A stretch of DNA of 64,000 nt from Thiothrix caldifontis (GTDB taxonomy: Bacteria > Pseudomonadota > Gammaproteobacteria > Thiotrichales > Thiotrichaceae): the NCBI RefSeq assembly GCF_900107695.1, contig NZ_FNQP01000001.1, positions 99,875 to 163,874 on the forward strand, read 5' to 3'. This document shows, in pieces, positions 48,201 through 58,057 of the stretch. The notes beneath the pieces were generated by a model. It was given only the letters and a program-made list of their open reading frames with translations, was not told the origin of the DNA and made no database searches. Every line of letters starts with the position of its first letter. Position 1 is the stretch's first letter. A program made the position numbers and the translations under genes.

Positions 48201-48611
48201 TGTATAGGTTTGTTCGTTGATAATGTAGGCGGATACATCATTGTTGCCGGTGATTTTTAAACCGTTGTTGAGAATGACGCCATCACCACTGACCTGAAAG
48301 CTGTTTGGTAAGTCTGTTTCAAAAAAGCCTGAAGCGGGAATGGTGTAGTCCAATGACCAACTGCCATCTTTGCTGCTGAGTGTACCGGTTGTACCCTCTT
48401 TGCCCACTAAGTTGAGGTGGATAACGCCGTCATTGTTGTAGTTGCCTAATACACCCAGCCAGAATTGCCGACCACCAGAGCCACCAGCACCTTCACAGCT
48501 ACCGGCGAGTACCGTAGGTGAAACCGCTAAAGCCAGTGTGGCGGAAAGGATTAAGCTGGTGAGTCTGGATTTGCGGTGTGTTATCGCCTGCTGCTGAAAT
48601 GAACCCTGCAT
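42297..48611 (-). CDS. giant IgGFc-binding-like/cadherin/TSP3 surface protein
   Basis: A 2104-residue exported protein. The start at 48611 is preferred because GAGGGA precedes it and a signal peptide follows ([22 protein letters not shown]). Residues ~45-440 match the IgGFc-binding N-terminal domain pattern ([40 protein letters not shown]). Cadherin-like domains ([38 protein letters not shown]) alternate with TSP3 repeats in blocks of roughly 800 bp to ~1790. The C-terminal ~270 residues are the dockerin-like module ([25 protein letters not shown]). It is first of the five-gene set. A long Ca-dependent adhesin is inferred. Confidence 0.85.
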   Translation of the reverse strand: MQGSFQQQAITHRKSRLTSLILSATLALAVSPTVLAGSCEGAGGSGGRQFWLGVLGNYNNDGVIHLNLVGKEGTTGTLSSKDGSWSLDYTIPASGFFETDLPNSFQVSGDGVILNNGLKITGNNDVSAYIINEQTYTTDGFLGYPTNALGNEYYVIGYNGFDATVPSRGVIVASQDNTSVTVTKPGGAPANITLNEGQVYSFENGANDITGSHVLSDKPVSVFGGAACANVPVGVTSCDTLVEQMLSVKDWGVEYVVPPIPYGQMLRVVAAEAGTEVYRDGVLVATLGAGGIWTGSATNNDTVHRFTTNGKKIQVVQYAVGAQFSGTTDVDPAMGIVPSREIWLSRHIFKAQPNFANTLLIVSPTANTGELKINGAAPATAPTWTSVPNSDLSWTKIVVDAGAMYTISSNVEIGITVFGGKAYESYMLPGNMGLGDFDLDAIRDPVDCDADGDGILNSIEKANALPSTNGDSDGDGRVDELDLDSDNDGIPDNIEAQTTAGYIVPSGTLGASGLDTAYGTGLTPVDTDSDGIPDYLDQDSDDAGTSDTIEAGITLTGSDADNDGLDDSVDADDNIYGPNNAGIIDVLNAYPKNGSEVNWRILGNHAPVISTGSSGDTYTVNVPEGKANTELDYAATDTDGETEGAGLTWSLSGTDAALFTIDPNTGVISFKAAPSWGTPQDAGANNVYDVIVTVTDATGEIDQQTLAMTVTEVDTDGDGIGNSKDNDIDGDGIPNATEGTADADNDNIANQYDLDSDGDGIPDNIEAQTTAGYIPPSGTVSANGVDTAYGAGLTPVNTDGTDTADYLDTDSDNSGANDTDEAKLTLANADADGDGLDNAIDTDDASFGSANAGITDVLATYPKVGTQVNWRAVNTAPVIPNSAAIDYVENTTAPAVDLAATDDTDTEGDKLVYSITGGDDTALFDFDTVTGVLTFKTTPSFAAPTDTDGNNTYLVEVAATDSEGVVTKKMLTITVLKDTDGDSIGDKNDLDSDNDGILNSVEGTADTDSDGIANQFDLDSDGDGIPDNLEAQTTAGFTAPSGVDADKNGLDDAYGTGLIPINTDGTDTPDYLDTDADNSGNNDTSEAGITLTGADADNDGLDDGIDSDDAGFGSANAGITDVLATYPDNGTDVYWRLVNAAPVIPNPAAIDYVEKTTAPAVDLAATDDTDTEGDKLVYSMTGGDDMALFAIDPATGELTFKATPSFAAPTDTDGNNTYLVEVAATDVEGVVTKKLLTITVLKDTDHDGVGDKNDLDLDGDGILNSVEGIVDTDGDGIQNQWDLDSDGDGIPDNIEAQTTATFAAPSGVDADKNGVDDAYGASLTPVDTESDSKPDYIDNDAENTGGDDNTESDVPVLSGVDADGDGLDDVIDTDDANFGPANAGITDVLAAYPKTGDEVNWRVPNTPPVFESPAATTFDENATGVVLNVEVSDDKNTEAALGIGYSIVGSDDDARFTIDPKTGGISFKLTPDYEAPADKNKDNAYTLTVKACDSEGGCSEQTIVINVVDVDEDNDGDGLMDSKEAELGTDRWEPDTDGDGLNDGEEVNTLNTNPLKSDTDGDSLSDSDEVNKSKTDPLKADTDDDGVNDGTEVGADPAVPADTDADSTADAFDTDDDNDGTPTAEELPDANGDLNPDDARNTDGDLLPDYLDNDDDGDGVLSQYEDPAGKRDSDKDGIVDTLDADDDNDGLLTEYEQADPNKDGNPADQRDTDKDGIADWLDTDDDGDGVLTMYEMADKDGNGNPTDATDTDADGKFNWLDVDDDNDGILTKYEKPDADGDGNPTDALDTDTDSKPNYLDSDDDGDSKLTADEKADKNKDGNPIDAYDADADGIPSYLDPNEIPTVVLHVRGFLQGAYSTADGLMRDDLRKQGLIPAVQPYTNAVTSLGYTGTESLAPSLLTLDDANAPVDWVVVELRSKTSPKTVVARAAAILQRDGDVADPQTNEAKLLIPNVVEDQYYVSLRHRNHLGITTQDAMLLSPTLTAVDFTLTSQTVMGNYPRLLGKDAALMWAGEANNSDSVIANGPGNDTNVVLGTVLMHPTNLLTNSNFRLKGYYVTDLNLDGISLYSGPSNDINLLLGNVLLHPGNGLMAANYMMLGAIPK

Positions 48612-48830
48612 CAGAAAGTCCCTCGGTAATATTTTAATTATTGATGTTGCTAAGGTCTGGGGGCATCTGTTTAAGTAACTGAGCCTTGTTACTGTGGGAT
48701 GATCCATAAAATTAATATTAGCGGCAATAAAAAACAGATTAGCGGGGCGGAGTGTCGTAGGGGAGATGGAGGGTGTTAAGCATCAGCCATGCTACAATTG
48801 CCGCATTCAACCAACCAACAAACATGGAAA

Positions 48831-49373
48831 ATGATGACGACACATACCTCGAAGAATGATGACAATCCACCCAAAAAGCGCCGCTGGTTACGCTGGCTGC
48901 TGGAAGCACTGGTTATCCTCGCTATTATTTTCGGGGTTCGCACTTGGCAACAACGCGGAATGCTGGAGGGGGAGGCACCTGACTTTGAACGTACCGTATT
49001 GAGTGGTGAGGTTATCCACCTTGACGATTACCGAGGCAAACCGGTCTTGCTACACTTCTGGGCGAGCTGGTGTCCGATGTGTGAGTTGGAACAAAGCAGC
49101 ATTACCGGCATCGCCAACGACTGGAAAGTGATCACGATTGCGTTTCAATCCGGTGGCACAGAAGAAGTGCAACGCTACATGGAGCGTAAAGGTATTACCG
49201 AGTGGGTTACAGTTGTGGATGAAGACGGCTCACTGGCAAACCAGTACGGTATTAAAGGTGTGCCAACCAGTTATGTGCTGGATGAGGAAGGCATGATTCG
49301 TTTTCGTGAAGTCGGGCTAACCTCCGGCTGGGGGTTGCGCTTGCGTTTATGGATGGCAGACTGGTTGGTTTAA
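48831..49373 (+). CDS. membrane-anchored TlpA/ScsD-like thioredoxin
   Basis: About 180 residues. A basic N-terminus and one transmembrane helix (WLLEALVILAIIFGV) tether a periplasmic thioredoxin domain with active site WASWCPMCELEQ and cis-Pro loop KGVPTSYVLDEEG. Proteins of this type (protein disulfide reductase/oxidoreductase) work with cytochrome maturation or copper tolerance. Start choice is uncertain among 48789, 48831 and 48834; GGAA sits before the latter two. The 3' end overlaps the convergent TauE/SafE-like gene by 4 nt. Confidence 0.87.
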   Translation: MMTTHTSKNDDNPPKKRRWLRWLLEALVILAIIFGVRTWQQRGMLEGEAPDFERTVLSGEVIHLDDYRGKPVLLHFWASWCPMCELEQSSITGIANDWKVITIAFQSGGTEEVQRYMERKGITEWVTVVDEDGSLANQYGIKGVPTSYVLDEEGMIRFREVGLTSGWGLRLRLWMADWLV

Positions 49374-50062
49374 ATGGCTTGCCATAAGAGCAATAGCCCC
49401 ATACCAACGACGAGTAAACCCGCTACCCGTTTAACGGTTTGATTGCGGGTAAACTTTGCTAGCTTCGCTGCTGCTGCACCCATCAATAACAGGTTGGGTA
49501 ATGTGCCTAGCCCAAATGCCAACATGAGTAATGCCCCATTAGCAACACTGCCTGCTGATAACGTCCAGATCAGCACGCTATACACCAGCCCACATGGCAA
49601 CCAGCCCCAAATAAACCCCAGTGGCAAGGCTTTTGCCGGGGAATCAATCGGCATAAAGCGTCGTCCCAAAGGCTCGATGCGTCGCCACAGCACCCGTCCG
49701 AGATTTTCGATTTTGGCAACACCCGCCCAGATACCGGCCAGATACAAACCCAGTGCCACCATGAATAATGCCGCAAACACCTGAAGCCCATGCCGTAAAC
49801 TTTCCAGTTCGCCGAACGCTAGAAAAGCAGCACCTAAGCCGCTAGCGAGCGCACCAGCAATCATGTAACCGCCGATACGTCCGGTATTATAAGCGAGTAA
49901 AATAGGGGCTAATGTAGCAGGCTGGTTACGCTGTGCTGCCGGAAGGCTGAAGGTAAGGGCGCTAACAATACCTCCACACATCCCCAAGCAATGGACACCA
50001 CCCAATAGCCCTACCAGAAAGGCAGCTAAATAATTGGAATGGGCTAACCAACTCCACTCCAT
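49370..50062 (-). CDS. TauE/SafE-like (COG2836) membrane protein
   Basis: A 230-residue inner-membrane protein with about six helices. The N-terminal GLLGGVHCLGMCGGIVSAL and the later FIWGWLPCGLVYSVL are the two Cys-containing motifs of the DsbD/CcdA-like COG2836 group. This group is found with copper export and cbb3 oxidase assembly genes. Its TGA/ATG junction with hspQ (stop and start share one base at 50062) indicates an operon. A thioredoxin gene next door on the other strand fits a thiol or metal role. Confidence 0.82.
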   Translation of the reverse strand: MEWSWLAHSNYLAAFLVGLLGGVHCLGMCGGIVSALTFSLPAAQRNQPATLAPILLAYNTGRIGGYMIAGALASGLGAAFLAFGELESLRHGLQVFAALFMVALGLYLAGIWAGVAKIENLGRVLWRRIEPLGRRFMPIDSPAKALPLGFIWGWLPCGLVYSVLIWTLSAGSVANGALLMLAFGLGTLPNLLLMGAAAAKLAKFTRNQTVKRVAGLLVVGMGLLLLWQAI

Positions 50063-50385
50063 CAGTTCAGTGTCTGCCTTGCCTGATAATGGTCGCCGAC
50101 AAAGCCAGTGAAGAAGTTTTCCAACAGTGGGTGTTCTACCGGGTCGGAAGGATCTGCTGCTTCTAAGTTGCGCTCGGCAACGTAAGCAACACGCCCGTCC
50201 TGATCAATCAGTACGTGATACCAAGGTTCTTCTTTGGTTGGGCTACCGGCTTCCACATTTTTCTGAAACCATTCTTCAGTACCCTTAAAATCAGGGTCAA
50301 CGTCGAAAATGACGCCACGATAGTTAAACAGGCGATGATGAATCACCTGACCAATGCCGAACGAAGCAATTTTTTCTTCCATCAT
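50062..50385 (-). CDS. hspQ: heat shock protein HspQ
   Basis: A 107-residue protein of the YccV/HspQ family, a Lon protease enhancer first described as a hemimethylated-DNA binding protein. Diagnostic features are IGQVIHHRLFNYRGVIFDVDPDF, PWYHVLIDQDGRVAYVAERNLE and the end HPLLENFFTGF. It lies between cca and the TauE/SafE-like gene on the same strand. Confidence 0.95.
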   Translation of the reverse strand: MMEEKIASFGIGQVIHHRLFNYRGVIFDVDPDFKGTEEWFQKNVEAGSPTKEEPWYHVLIDQDGRVAYVAERNLEAADPSDPVEHPLLENFFTGFVGDHYQARQTLN

Positions 50386-50410
50386 GACAGTTCCTCAATG
50401 CTTTTCATAA

Positions 50411-51682
50411 TCATGCTCTATTCCCAATATGCGACTCCTGCGAGTGAATATCAAGATTCCTTTGAATTTGCTTTATCGCCTCAATACGACGGCGGTGCAA
50501 TTCTTCCTTGATGTTCGCCCCTTGAAAGCCATCTTGAATCACTGCTTGTACGGCTACTTGCTGGCAAGCGGTTAAGGCTTGGCGAAAGTGCCCAGCTTGC
50601 GGATAAGGGCGGCTTTCAAAGCCAGTACGTCCTCTTGCATCCGCTTCACACGCTATTAACAGTTGTTCAAAACGTTCAGGTTTGCGGAAAGCGTCGGTGC
50701 TTTCTAGTACTTTCAATACGGTTTTAGGTTGCAATTCCAGTGCTTTATGAATTCGACCGTGTTGCTCGGCAACGTGTTCCGCTAATTCACGAAAACGGTT
50801 GGGAATTTTTAGGCGTTCGCATAACTGTGTCGTTAATTGGCGGCTGATAAGTTCATGTCCGTGATGACTGGGTAAAATGGTTTGCGGTGTTAAGCCTTTA
50901 CCAAGGTCGTGGGTGAGCGCGGCAAACCGTACTTCGGGGGCGCTACTCAGTTTTACGGCTTGTTGTAATACCATAAGGGTGTGGATGCCGCAATCAATTT
51001 CCGGGTGATACTTAGCAGGCTGTGGCACACCGAAGAGGCGATCCAGTTCGGGGAAAAGCACTTGCAAAGCACCACAGCCGCGCAATACCTCAAAAAAGCG
51101 TTCCGGGGCGGGTTCTGCTAACGCCCGCACCGTTTCTTGCCATACCCGTTCAGGTACGAGGGCATTGACTTCGCCTGCGGCAACCATATCGCACATCAGT
51201 TGCTGGGTTTCTGATGCTATTTGAAAACCTAAGGGGGCAAAGCGGGCAGCGAAGCGGGCTACCCGCAAAATTCGCACCGGGTCTTCAGCAAAGGCTGTGG
51301 AGACATGCCGCAATAGGCGTTGTTGCACAGCGGCTTGCCCACCATAAGGGTCAATGAGGATGCCATTCGTGTCTTGTGCCATTGCATTGATGGTGAGGTC
51401 ACGTCGGGCAAGATCTTGTTCCAATGTGACATCAGCCGCAGTGTGAAATTGAAAGCCGTGGTAGCCTTGAGCGGTTTTGCGTTCAGTACGTGCTAAGGCG
51501 TATTCCTCACCCGTTTGTGGGTGCAAAAAGACTGGGAAATCACTGCCAACGGGTTTGAATCCTTGTTGCAATAAATCAGCAGGGGTTGCGCCTGTGACAA
51601 CCCAATCGCGATCCTTGATGGGTAATCCCAATAACTGGTCGCGTACTGCACCACCGACAAGATAGGTTTTGATGTTTTTCAT
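50411..51682 (-). CDS. cca: CCA tRNA nucleotidyltransferase (bacterial class II, with HD domain)
   Basis: A 423-residue enzyme that adds or repairs the 3' CCA of tRNA. The N-terminal nucleotidyltransferase motif is [13 protein letters not shown] with the metal-binding [16 protein letters not shown] and [17 protein letters not shown] follow. The C-terminal HD phosphohydrolase motif HDLGKG is at ~255, so this is the multifunctional gammaproteobacterial type. It is probably the first gene of cca-hspQ-TauE. Confidence 0.96.
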   Translation of the reverse strand: MKNIKTYLVGGAVRDQLLGLPIKDRDWVVTGATPADLLQQGFKPVGSDFPVFLHPQTGEEYALARTERKTAQGYHGFQFHTAADVTLEQDLARRDLTINAMAQDTNGILIDPYGGQAAVQQRLLRHVSTAFAEDPVRILRVARFAARFAPLGFQIASETQQLMCDMVAAGEVNALVPERVWQETVRALAEPAPERFFEVLRGCGALQVLFPELDRLFGVPQPAKYHPEIDCGIHTLMVLQQAVKLSSAPEVRFAALTHDLGKGLTPQTILPSHHGHELISRQLTTQLCERLKIPNRFRELAEHVAEQHGRIHKALELQPKTVLKVLESTDAFRKPERFEQLLIACEADARGRTGFESRPYPQAGHFRQALTACQQVAVQAVIQDGFQGANIKEELHRRRIEAIKQIQRNLDIHSQESHIGNRA

Positions 51683-51769
51683 GCGTGAATTATGCTGGTC
51701 TGAGTGGCTGAACGTATATTTTTTACAGAATATTAGAAAACTCTAATTTATTGATAAGTAAGGCCAACA

Positions 51770-51798
51770 TTGACCTAGAGCACGATTTGTGGTGTTAT
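51770..51798 (+). promoter_or_regulatory. putative sigma-70 promoter of sqr
   Basis: TTGACC (51770-51775), a 17-nt spacer and TGTTAT (51793-51798), 86 nt upstream of the sqr ATG. The 201-bp gap also has an ATTAGA/TCTAAT hairpin at ~51732-51747. The call rests on consensus match only. Confidence 0.42.
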
Positions 51799-51871
51799 TC
51801 TGGTTGCTTTGGGAAATGCTGGCAAGTACTAATCTTACAATTAAAGTAATCCCCCCTCATTCACTAGTTAG

Positions 51872-53155
<1,284 letters not shown>

Positions 53156-53187
53156 CGGGATCTGACTGAGGAGTCAGGGGCACTTGA

Positions 53188-53214
53188 TGGGAGGCACTGC
53201 GCCTCCCATTTTTA
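53188..53214 (+). terminator. rho-independent terminator after sqr
   Basis: A perfect stem TGGGAGGC / GCCTCCCA with a 5-nt loop, then ATTTTTATTT. It separates sqr from nadC. Confidence 0.88.
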
Positions 53215-53226
53215 TTTGAGGTTCTG

Positions 53227-54060
53227 ATGCAATTACCTAACGATATTCAAGCAACCGTAGCGCGGGCTTTAGCCGAAGACATTGGCACTGGCGATGTCAC
53301 CGCTGGGCTGATTCCGGCTGATAAGCAAGCCAGTGCGACGGTGATCTCCCGTGAAGACGCGGTGTTATGCGGGGTGGCGTGGTTTGATGAGGTGTTTCGC
53401 CAGCTTGATCCAGCCGTGCGGATTGAATGGCAGTATCAGGATGGTGAGCGGGTGGCTACCAATGCGCTGCTGTGTACCTTACAGGGCAGTGCGCGTTCCA
53501 TTTTGAGTGGCGAACGGGCGGCGTTGAATTTCCTGCAAACCTTATCGGCAACCGCTACTGCGACGCGGCGTTATGTGGATTTGGTGGCGCATACGTCTTG
53601 CCGGATTTTGGATACGCGCAAAACCTTGCCCGGTTTGCGTACCGCCCAGAAATACGCGGTATTGTGCGGTGGCGGTACAAATCACCGCATCGGTTTGTAT
53701 GACCGCGTGTTGATTAAGGAAAACCACATCATGGCGGCGGGGTCGATCACGGCGGCTATCCAGCAGGCGCGGGCGTTACACCCCGGTATTCTGGTGGAAG
53801 TGGAAACTGAAAATTTGCAGGAGTTGGCGGAAGCGACGGCGGCACACGCTGACATTATTATGCTCGACGAATATAGCCTTGCGGATATGCGCGAAGCGGT
53901 GCGGATGACGGCGGGGAAGATTCCGTTGGAAGCGTCCGGTGGGGTTAGCCCGGAAACCTTGGTGGCGATTGCCGAAACGGGGGTAGATTTCGTGTCGATT
54001 GGTGGGATTACGAAGCATGTGCGAGCGGTTGATTTGTCGATGCGGTTTGTGCCGGAATAG
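53227..54060 (+). CDS. nadC: nicotinate-nucleotide pyrophosphorylase (quinolinate phosphoribosyltransferase)
   Basis: A 277-residue enzyme of de novo NAD synthesis that joins quinolinate and [17 protein letters not shown] is at the N-terminus, [29 protein letters not shown] binds quinolinate/PRPP, and [18 protein letters not shown] and EASGGVS are the barrel strands. Length is normal. GAGGTTCTG precedes the ATG. Confidence 0.97.
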   Translation: MQLPNDIQATVARALAEDIGTGDVTAGLIPADKQASATVISREDAVLCGVAWFDEVFRQLDPAVRIEWQYQDGERVATNALLCTLQGSARSILSGERAALNFLQTLSATATATRRYVDLVAHTSCRILDTRKTLPGLRTAQKYAVLCGGGTNHRIGLYDRVLIKENHIMAAGSITAAIQQARALHPGILVEVETENLQELAEATAAHADIIMLDEYSLADMREAVRMTAGKIPLEASGGVSPETLVAIAETGVDFVSIGGITKHVRAVDLSMRFVPE

Positions 54061-54071
54061 CCCGTAACAGC

Positions 54072-54653
54072 TTATTCCGCTTCTAGTGCGAAGTTAACAT
54101 CCTCGTACAAATCATGCATCGTACATTCACAACCTACGCTGGCAAACTCAATGGTTGCCGTTTCACCGTGGGCTGCAAACAGTTCCCACCGCCCCAGTGC
54201 ATTTCGCCGGAACACGTCCACCTGATAAGCGCGTGGGTCGATCAGCACGTATTCCTGCAAACTGTCCAGCTCACGGTATAACGCAAACTTGCCGCCACGG
54301 TCATAGCCTTCTGTGCTGGGGGATAGCACTTCAATCACCAATATGGGGGATTGTTTGAAATGGCTGCGTTGCAAATCGGCTGGGTCACATGTCACCATCA
54401 CATCGGGGTAGAAGAAGGCGGTATCTTGCTTGACGCGCACTTTCATGTCTGCCATGTAAACGCTGCAACCTGAGCCGCGAAGGTGGTTTTTTAGAAAGGC
54501 GAAAGCGTTACCACTGACACGCACATGACCGTCTGCCGCGCCCGCCATCGCGTAAGCTTGCCCATGCACGTATTCATGGCGAAACGGCGCATCGCGTTCA
54601 CCTGCAAGGTAATCTTCTGGGGTGATGCCTAATTGTTGTGCTAGTGCTGCCAT
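54072..54653 (-). CDS. Uma2-family PD-(D/E)XK nuclease-like protein
   Basis: A 193-residue Uma2 (DUF820) family protein. FRHEYVHGQAYAMAGAADGHVRVSGN at the N-terminus and the core FYPDVMVTCDP...ILVIEVLSPSTEGYDRGGKF...EYVLIDP form the PD-ExK-like site. These are restriction-endonuclease-fold proteins of unclear role, often multicopy in filamentous bacteria and cyanobacteria. It lies directly downstream of the STAND operon on the same strand. Confidence 0.88.
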   Translation of the reverse strand: MAALAQQLGITPEDYLAGERDAPFRHEYVHGQAYAMAGAADGHVRVSGNAFAFLKNHLRGSGCSVYMADMKVRVKQDTAFFYPDVMVTCDPADLQRSHFKQSPILVIEVLSPSTEGYDRGGKFALYRELDSLQEYVLIDPRAYQVDVFRRNALGRWELFAAHGETATIEFASVGCECTMHDLYEDVNFALEAE

Positions 54654-54766
54654 GATGTTACTCCTGCATTGGTGCGTTTCTGGAGTATACCAAGGTTTGA
54701 GAAAGTTGTTGGTTCGTCGGATTGCAACTCTTCCAACAGTTTTGTTGCAAGGTCATGTTGCGTCAT
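54641..54766 (-). CDS. possible 41-residue peptide after the nSTAND gene
   Basis: It starts 4 nt after the nSTAND stop with AAGGTGAT, a good ribosome site, overlapping that stop. The peptide begins MTQHDLATKLLEELQSDEP and continues to an unrelated-looking tail that overlaps the Uma2 start. No family is recognised; it may be an antitoxin-like or leader peptide, or chance. Confidence 0.3.
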   Translation of the reverse strand: MTQHDLATKLLEELQSDEPTTFSNLGILQKRTNAGVTSWQH

Positions 54767-54769
54767 AAA

Positions 54770-57700
54770 TCACCTTTCAATGGTGCATTCTTCGGGCTTC
54801 ATATCCGTGCCGTCGGGGTTGAGGCAGTATTCTTTCAGCAGCCCCGGTAGTTGACGGTCTGCCAGTTCCTTGAGTTCTTTGAGGGCATCCACGCGCCATT
54901 GGAGTTGAATGCGCGTCCATTCGACACGTGGCTTGATGGAGGCGGTGGAACGCTCATTGGTCAGGGTGGGTTCGTAGGCTTTCAGGGCATCGAGTTCCTT
55001 GTCTGCGCCGATGCCTTCCATTGCCAGCAGGGCGATGTCGATGGCGTGAAACAAGCCTTGGCGGGTGATGGGGTTATCGGTTGCCAGCCATTCTTGTTCC
55101 AGCTTTTGCAGCAGGGGTACGCCGAGGAAATCGCTGTTGGCGAGGCCACGGGCGGCGGCTTCGCGGACTTTGGCGAGGTTGTGGCCTAACAGTTTGATGC
55201 CTTCGGCTTCGTCCATGTTGGCGATGGCGTAAGCGTATTCGTAGGTGAAGGGGGCGGGATCTGCGAGTTTGTCGGCTTCGCTGTCAGTGGCTTTCGGGGC
55301 AGTTGCTGCGGGTTCTGCATCACGGCGTTTGCGCCAGTCGGCATAGGCTTGGTCGAATCTATCCAGTTTGGTTTTTAGTTCGTCTAGCGTTAGTGGTTTT
55401 TCTTCCAGACCCGGTTGGTTGATAGGAAGTTGACGTGCTTTTTCTTCGGATTCTTGTTTGTCTTCGTCTGCCAGTTGTTTGGCGGCCTCGTCACGGGTTT
55501 GCTGATCGACTAATAATAATGTTTTGAGTAGTAGACGTTTTTGTACTTCATTCAGGTTGTTACCACGTTCCATGCGTAGGGCTGTGATGACGGCACTTCG
55601 GCGAACTTCAGAATCGCCATTTTTCAGACGATGTAGCAGGAAATCTAGCAACTCATCGGAAGCTATGCGGCTAGATGCTTCGAAATTCTCACTCATGACA
55701 GCAAATAAGCTGGGCATCATAGGATGCTTACCCAATTGGGTTAAAGCCTCTGCCGTTGAGTCACGGACATAACTATCTTTGTCCTTGAGTAACCTCAGTA
55801 GTGCAGGAATGGCATCCTTGGCTTGCAACCTCCCCAATGCCGTTGCTGCTGAGCCACGGACATTACTATTTTCATCCTTGAGCAAATCCAGCAGTGCTGG
55901 GATAGCATCCTTGACCTGCAATAGTCCCAATTCTGTAGCTGCTGAATTGCGGGCATCTTTATTTTCATCTTTGAGCCATCCCATCAGTGCAGGAATGGCA
56001 TCTTTGGTCTGCAAAACCCCCAATGGCTGCACTGCTGCTTGGCGACCAATATTTGTATCCTTGAGGAGACCCATTAGCGCAGGAGTGACATTCTTGGCTT
56101 GCCGTGTCTTTGTCAATTGGTTACGGCTATATTCATCTTTGATCGGAATGGCATCCTTGGCTTGCAATACTTCAGATACATCCGGGGAGTTAGCCAGTGC
56201 ATTTATAGCATTATTGTTGTTTTTCGCTAATACCGTCAGTTGGTTACGGGCAGTTTTGTTCGCGACCTGCGTTGCCAACTGTTGCACCCAGAATTTTTCT
56301 TGTTTATCGAGCATATCTGCTCTCATATTAACTTTATCATAAACTAATACGACCCCCGCAGAGCTATTGTTGTTATCTATAATTTCCTGTTTTATCGCTG
56401 GACTTGGGGAATTTTGCAGGATGTCATAAGCTGTTCGTGCCGCATCGGGTACAGCCATATCCATAAGATGCGGCAATGCCCGTTTAGCCAGTTCAATGTT
56501 CTGCGGAATAATGGATTCTTTCGCTAGCTTCAATGCTTTTTGGGAATCGCCATTCTTTGTATAAGCTGTTACCCGTTGGTCGATAGACAGGCTACCTGTC
56601 AATTCAGCTTGTAATTCGCCGTAATCCGCCACCCACTTTTGGTTGAACTGCTTATCCGGTTCGAGCTGGTTACGCTCAAAATTCGTTTCGGCGATATAAT
56701 CCTGCTGACGGAATAGATCGAAACTCCCCTGTTTACCCTGCCACAACTCCACCTGATTAGAAATGCCCTGTTTGGGACTAAGCCGCAACTGGTAGTTCGT
56801 GGCGTTAACATAGTAATCCCACCCTGCAAACAGTATCACAATAGCTACGACTCCAGTCGCGGTAATTTGCGGTAGCTTGCGTTTACGCATCTGGTCTTTC
56901 CACGCGCCATTCCAATGTTCGATACTGCTAGAAAATATATCGTGGTGAAGCTCATACCACGTCGCCTCACCCTGTTGCTGGCTACGCAGGATACGCACTG
57001 CCGTCAGTTTTTCCAACACCTTACCTAATGCAGTTTCATTCACCCGCACCGTTTCCGCCAACGCAGCGGCGGTGTAAGTCATCTTCACTCCACGCTGGCT
57101 TGCCAGATGGTCGAAAGCTTTGGAGGCAAATTGCTTTTCCGCCAGCGTGAAAGTTTGCAACACGCCATTCAGGTGGTTGCTCAAAATACCCTTGGATTTG
57201 CCCATTTTTTCGTAAGTCATCAGCCGCATCAACTTGTCCGGGGCAGCTTTGTTCAGTTCCCATAGTTGCGCACAGACAATTTGCAGGTAAGTTGGCTCGA
57301 CAGTTCCCAGCAGTTCAACCAAAGGCGAAAGCGGCAAGCGGTCAAGTTCACGGCTGATCAAATCGTTCAGCAGCATTTCCAGCAGCACGGGTTCGTAGCG
57401 GAAGCCGACTTGTTCCACGGGTATGACAATCGCCTCGCGTGCGCCAGCCCACCCCAGCTTTTCCAGCCGATAGAAATTCTCAAACAAAATGGTCGGCAAA
57501 CGCGGCTTGAACGCATTCAGTTCCAGCGCGAAATCTTCGCGCATCGACAACACTAGGCTCACAGGCAGTTGCGGATTGGTGATGACCGCCGTCAGTTGCT
57601 CAATTAATGGCTGAAAACTGGCAGTCGCCCGCTGATAACGAAAAAACTCCTCAAACTGGTCGAGGATAAGCACCAGCGGATGGCGCACAAACAGCCCGCA

Positions 57701-57799
57701 GAATTCCAGCAACTCCACCAGCGTTTGCCCCACCTCATCCGCCGCCCCTTCAGGCAATTTTCCGCTGGTGTGCAAGGCTTGCAGCACCGCTGCCCGCAC
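54770..57799 (-). CDS. nSTAND NTPase with membrane segment and HEAT repeats (part after in-frame TAG)
   Basis: A 1009-residue continuation, in the same frame, of the fragment at 57812-58057; a single TAG and four codons lie between. It starts formally at a GTG, but no ribosome site is seen there. Walker B is LVLILDQFEEFFRY. A winged-helix-like region (~130-300) ends in HDIFSSSIEHW. One transmembrane helix (ITATGVVAIVILFAGWDYYV) follows, then a helical part and HEAT repeats (~600-740: KDAIPALLDLLKDENSNVRGSAATALGRLQ and variants). The intact gene would encode ~1095 residues: a membrane-tethered switch with repeat sensors, third in the operon after TIR and SIR2. The TAG makes it a probable pseudogene, unless suppressed. 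Confidence 0.8.
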   Translation of the reverse strand: MRAAVLQALHTSGKLPEGAADEVGQTLVELLEFCGLFVRHPLVLILDQFEEFFRYQRATASFQPLIEQLTAVITNPQLPVSLVLSMREDFALELNAFKPRLPTILFENFYRLEKLGWAGAREAIVIPVEQVGFRYEPVLLEMLLNDLISRELDRLPLSPLVELLGTVEPTYLQIVCAQLWELNKAAPDKLMRLMTYEKMGKSKGILSNHLNGVLQTFTLAEKQFASKAFDHLASQRGVKMTYTAAALAETVRVNETALGKVLEKLTAVRILRSQQQGEATWYELHHDIFSSSIEHWNGAWKDQMRKRKLPQITATGVVAIVILFAGWDYYVNATNYQLRLSPKQGISNQVELWQGKQGSFDLFRQQDYIAETNFERNQLEPDKQFNQKWVADYGELQAELTGSLSIDQRVTAYTKNGDSQKALKLAKESIIPQNIELAKRALPHLMDMAVPDAARTAYDILQNSPSPAIKQEIIDNNNSSAGVVLVYDKVNMRADMLDKQEKFWVQQLATQVANKTARNQLTVLAKNNNNAINALANSPDVSEVLQAKDAIPIKDEYSRNQLTKTRQAKNVTPALMGLLKDTNIGRQAAVQPLGVLQTKDAIPALMGWLKDENKDARNSAATELGLLQVKDAIPALLDLLKDENSNVRGSAATALGRLQAKDAIPALLRLLKDKDSYVRDSTAEALTQLGKHPMMPSLFAVMSENFEASSRIASDELLDFLLHRLKNGDSEVRRSAVITALRMERGNNLNEVQKRLLLKTLLLVDQQTRDEAAKQLADEDKQESEEKARQLPINQPGLEEKPLTLDELKTKLDRFDQAYADWRKRRDAEPAATAPKATDSEADKLADPAPFTYEYAYAIANMDEAEGIKLLGHNLAKVREAAARGLANSDFLGVPLLQKLEQEWLATDNPITRQGLFHAIDIALLAMEGIGADKELDALKAYEPTLTNERSTASIKPRVEWTRIQLQWRVDALKELKELADRQLPGLLKEYCLNPDGTDMKPEECTIER

Positions 57800-57811
57800 A
57801 CTACCGACTGG

Positions 57812-58057
57812 CTAGCTTACCCAGTCGATGTGATAGACCACATCCAGATTTTCCCCGCTCGGCGACTTCAAACGTGGGATCACAGCCGCCTGCAACAGCG
57901 AACTTTTGCCCACCCCGCTCGCAGCAAACAACAGCGTTAGCCGATTCGTTAACACTTTATCAATCAGGACTTCAGCATCGGCATCGCGTCCAAAAAACTT
58001 GTCCTGCTCATCTTCGTGATAAGGCCGCAAACCTGGATAAGGAGCAATCACACTCAT
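57812..58057 (-). CDS. nSTAND NTPase N-terminal fragment (ends at in-frame TAG)
   Basis: An 81-residue N-terminus of the nSTAND1 type: APYPGLRPYHEDEQDKFFGRDAD, then Walker A AASGVGKSSLLQAAVIPRL. It stops at TAG (57812-57814) after HIDWVS; the next codons in the same frame read PVGSVRAAVLQAL, exactly what the family has there. Its ATG overlaps the SIR2 gene stop by 4 nt (ATGA), so it is translationally coupled. Confidence 0.82.
   Translation of the reverse strand: MSVIAPYPGLRPYHEDEQDKFFGRDADAEVLIDKVLTNRLTLLFAASGVGKSSLLQAAVIPRLKSPSGENLDVVYHIDWVS

Noticed and set aside
37671-48611. Long Ser/Pro-rich open frames on the strand opposite the TSP3-repeat genes
   Set aside because: They arise from the Asp/Gly-rich codon pattern of the repeats read in antisense; they have no ribosome sites, domains or signal peptides.
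48674-48693. AGTAAC/GTTACT inverted repeat upstream of the giant adhesin gene
   Set aside because: Only 6-bp arms and found once; not enough to call an operator.
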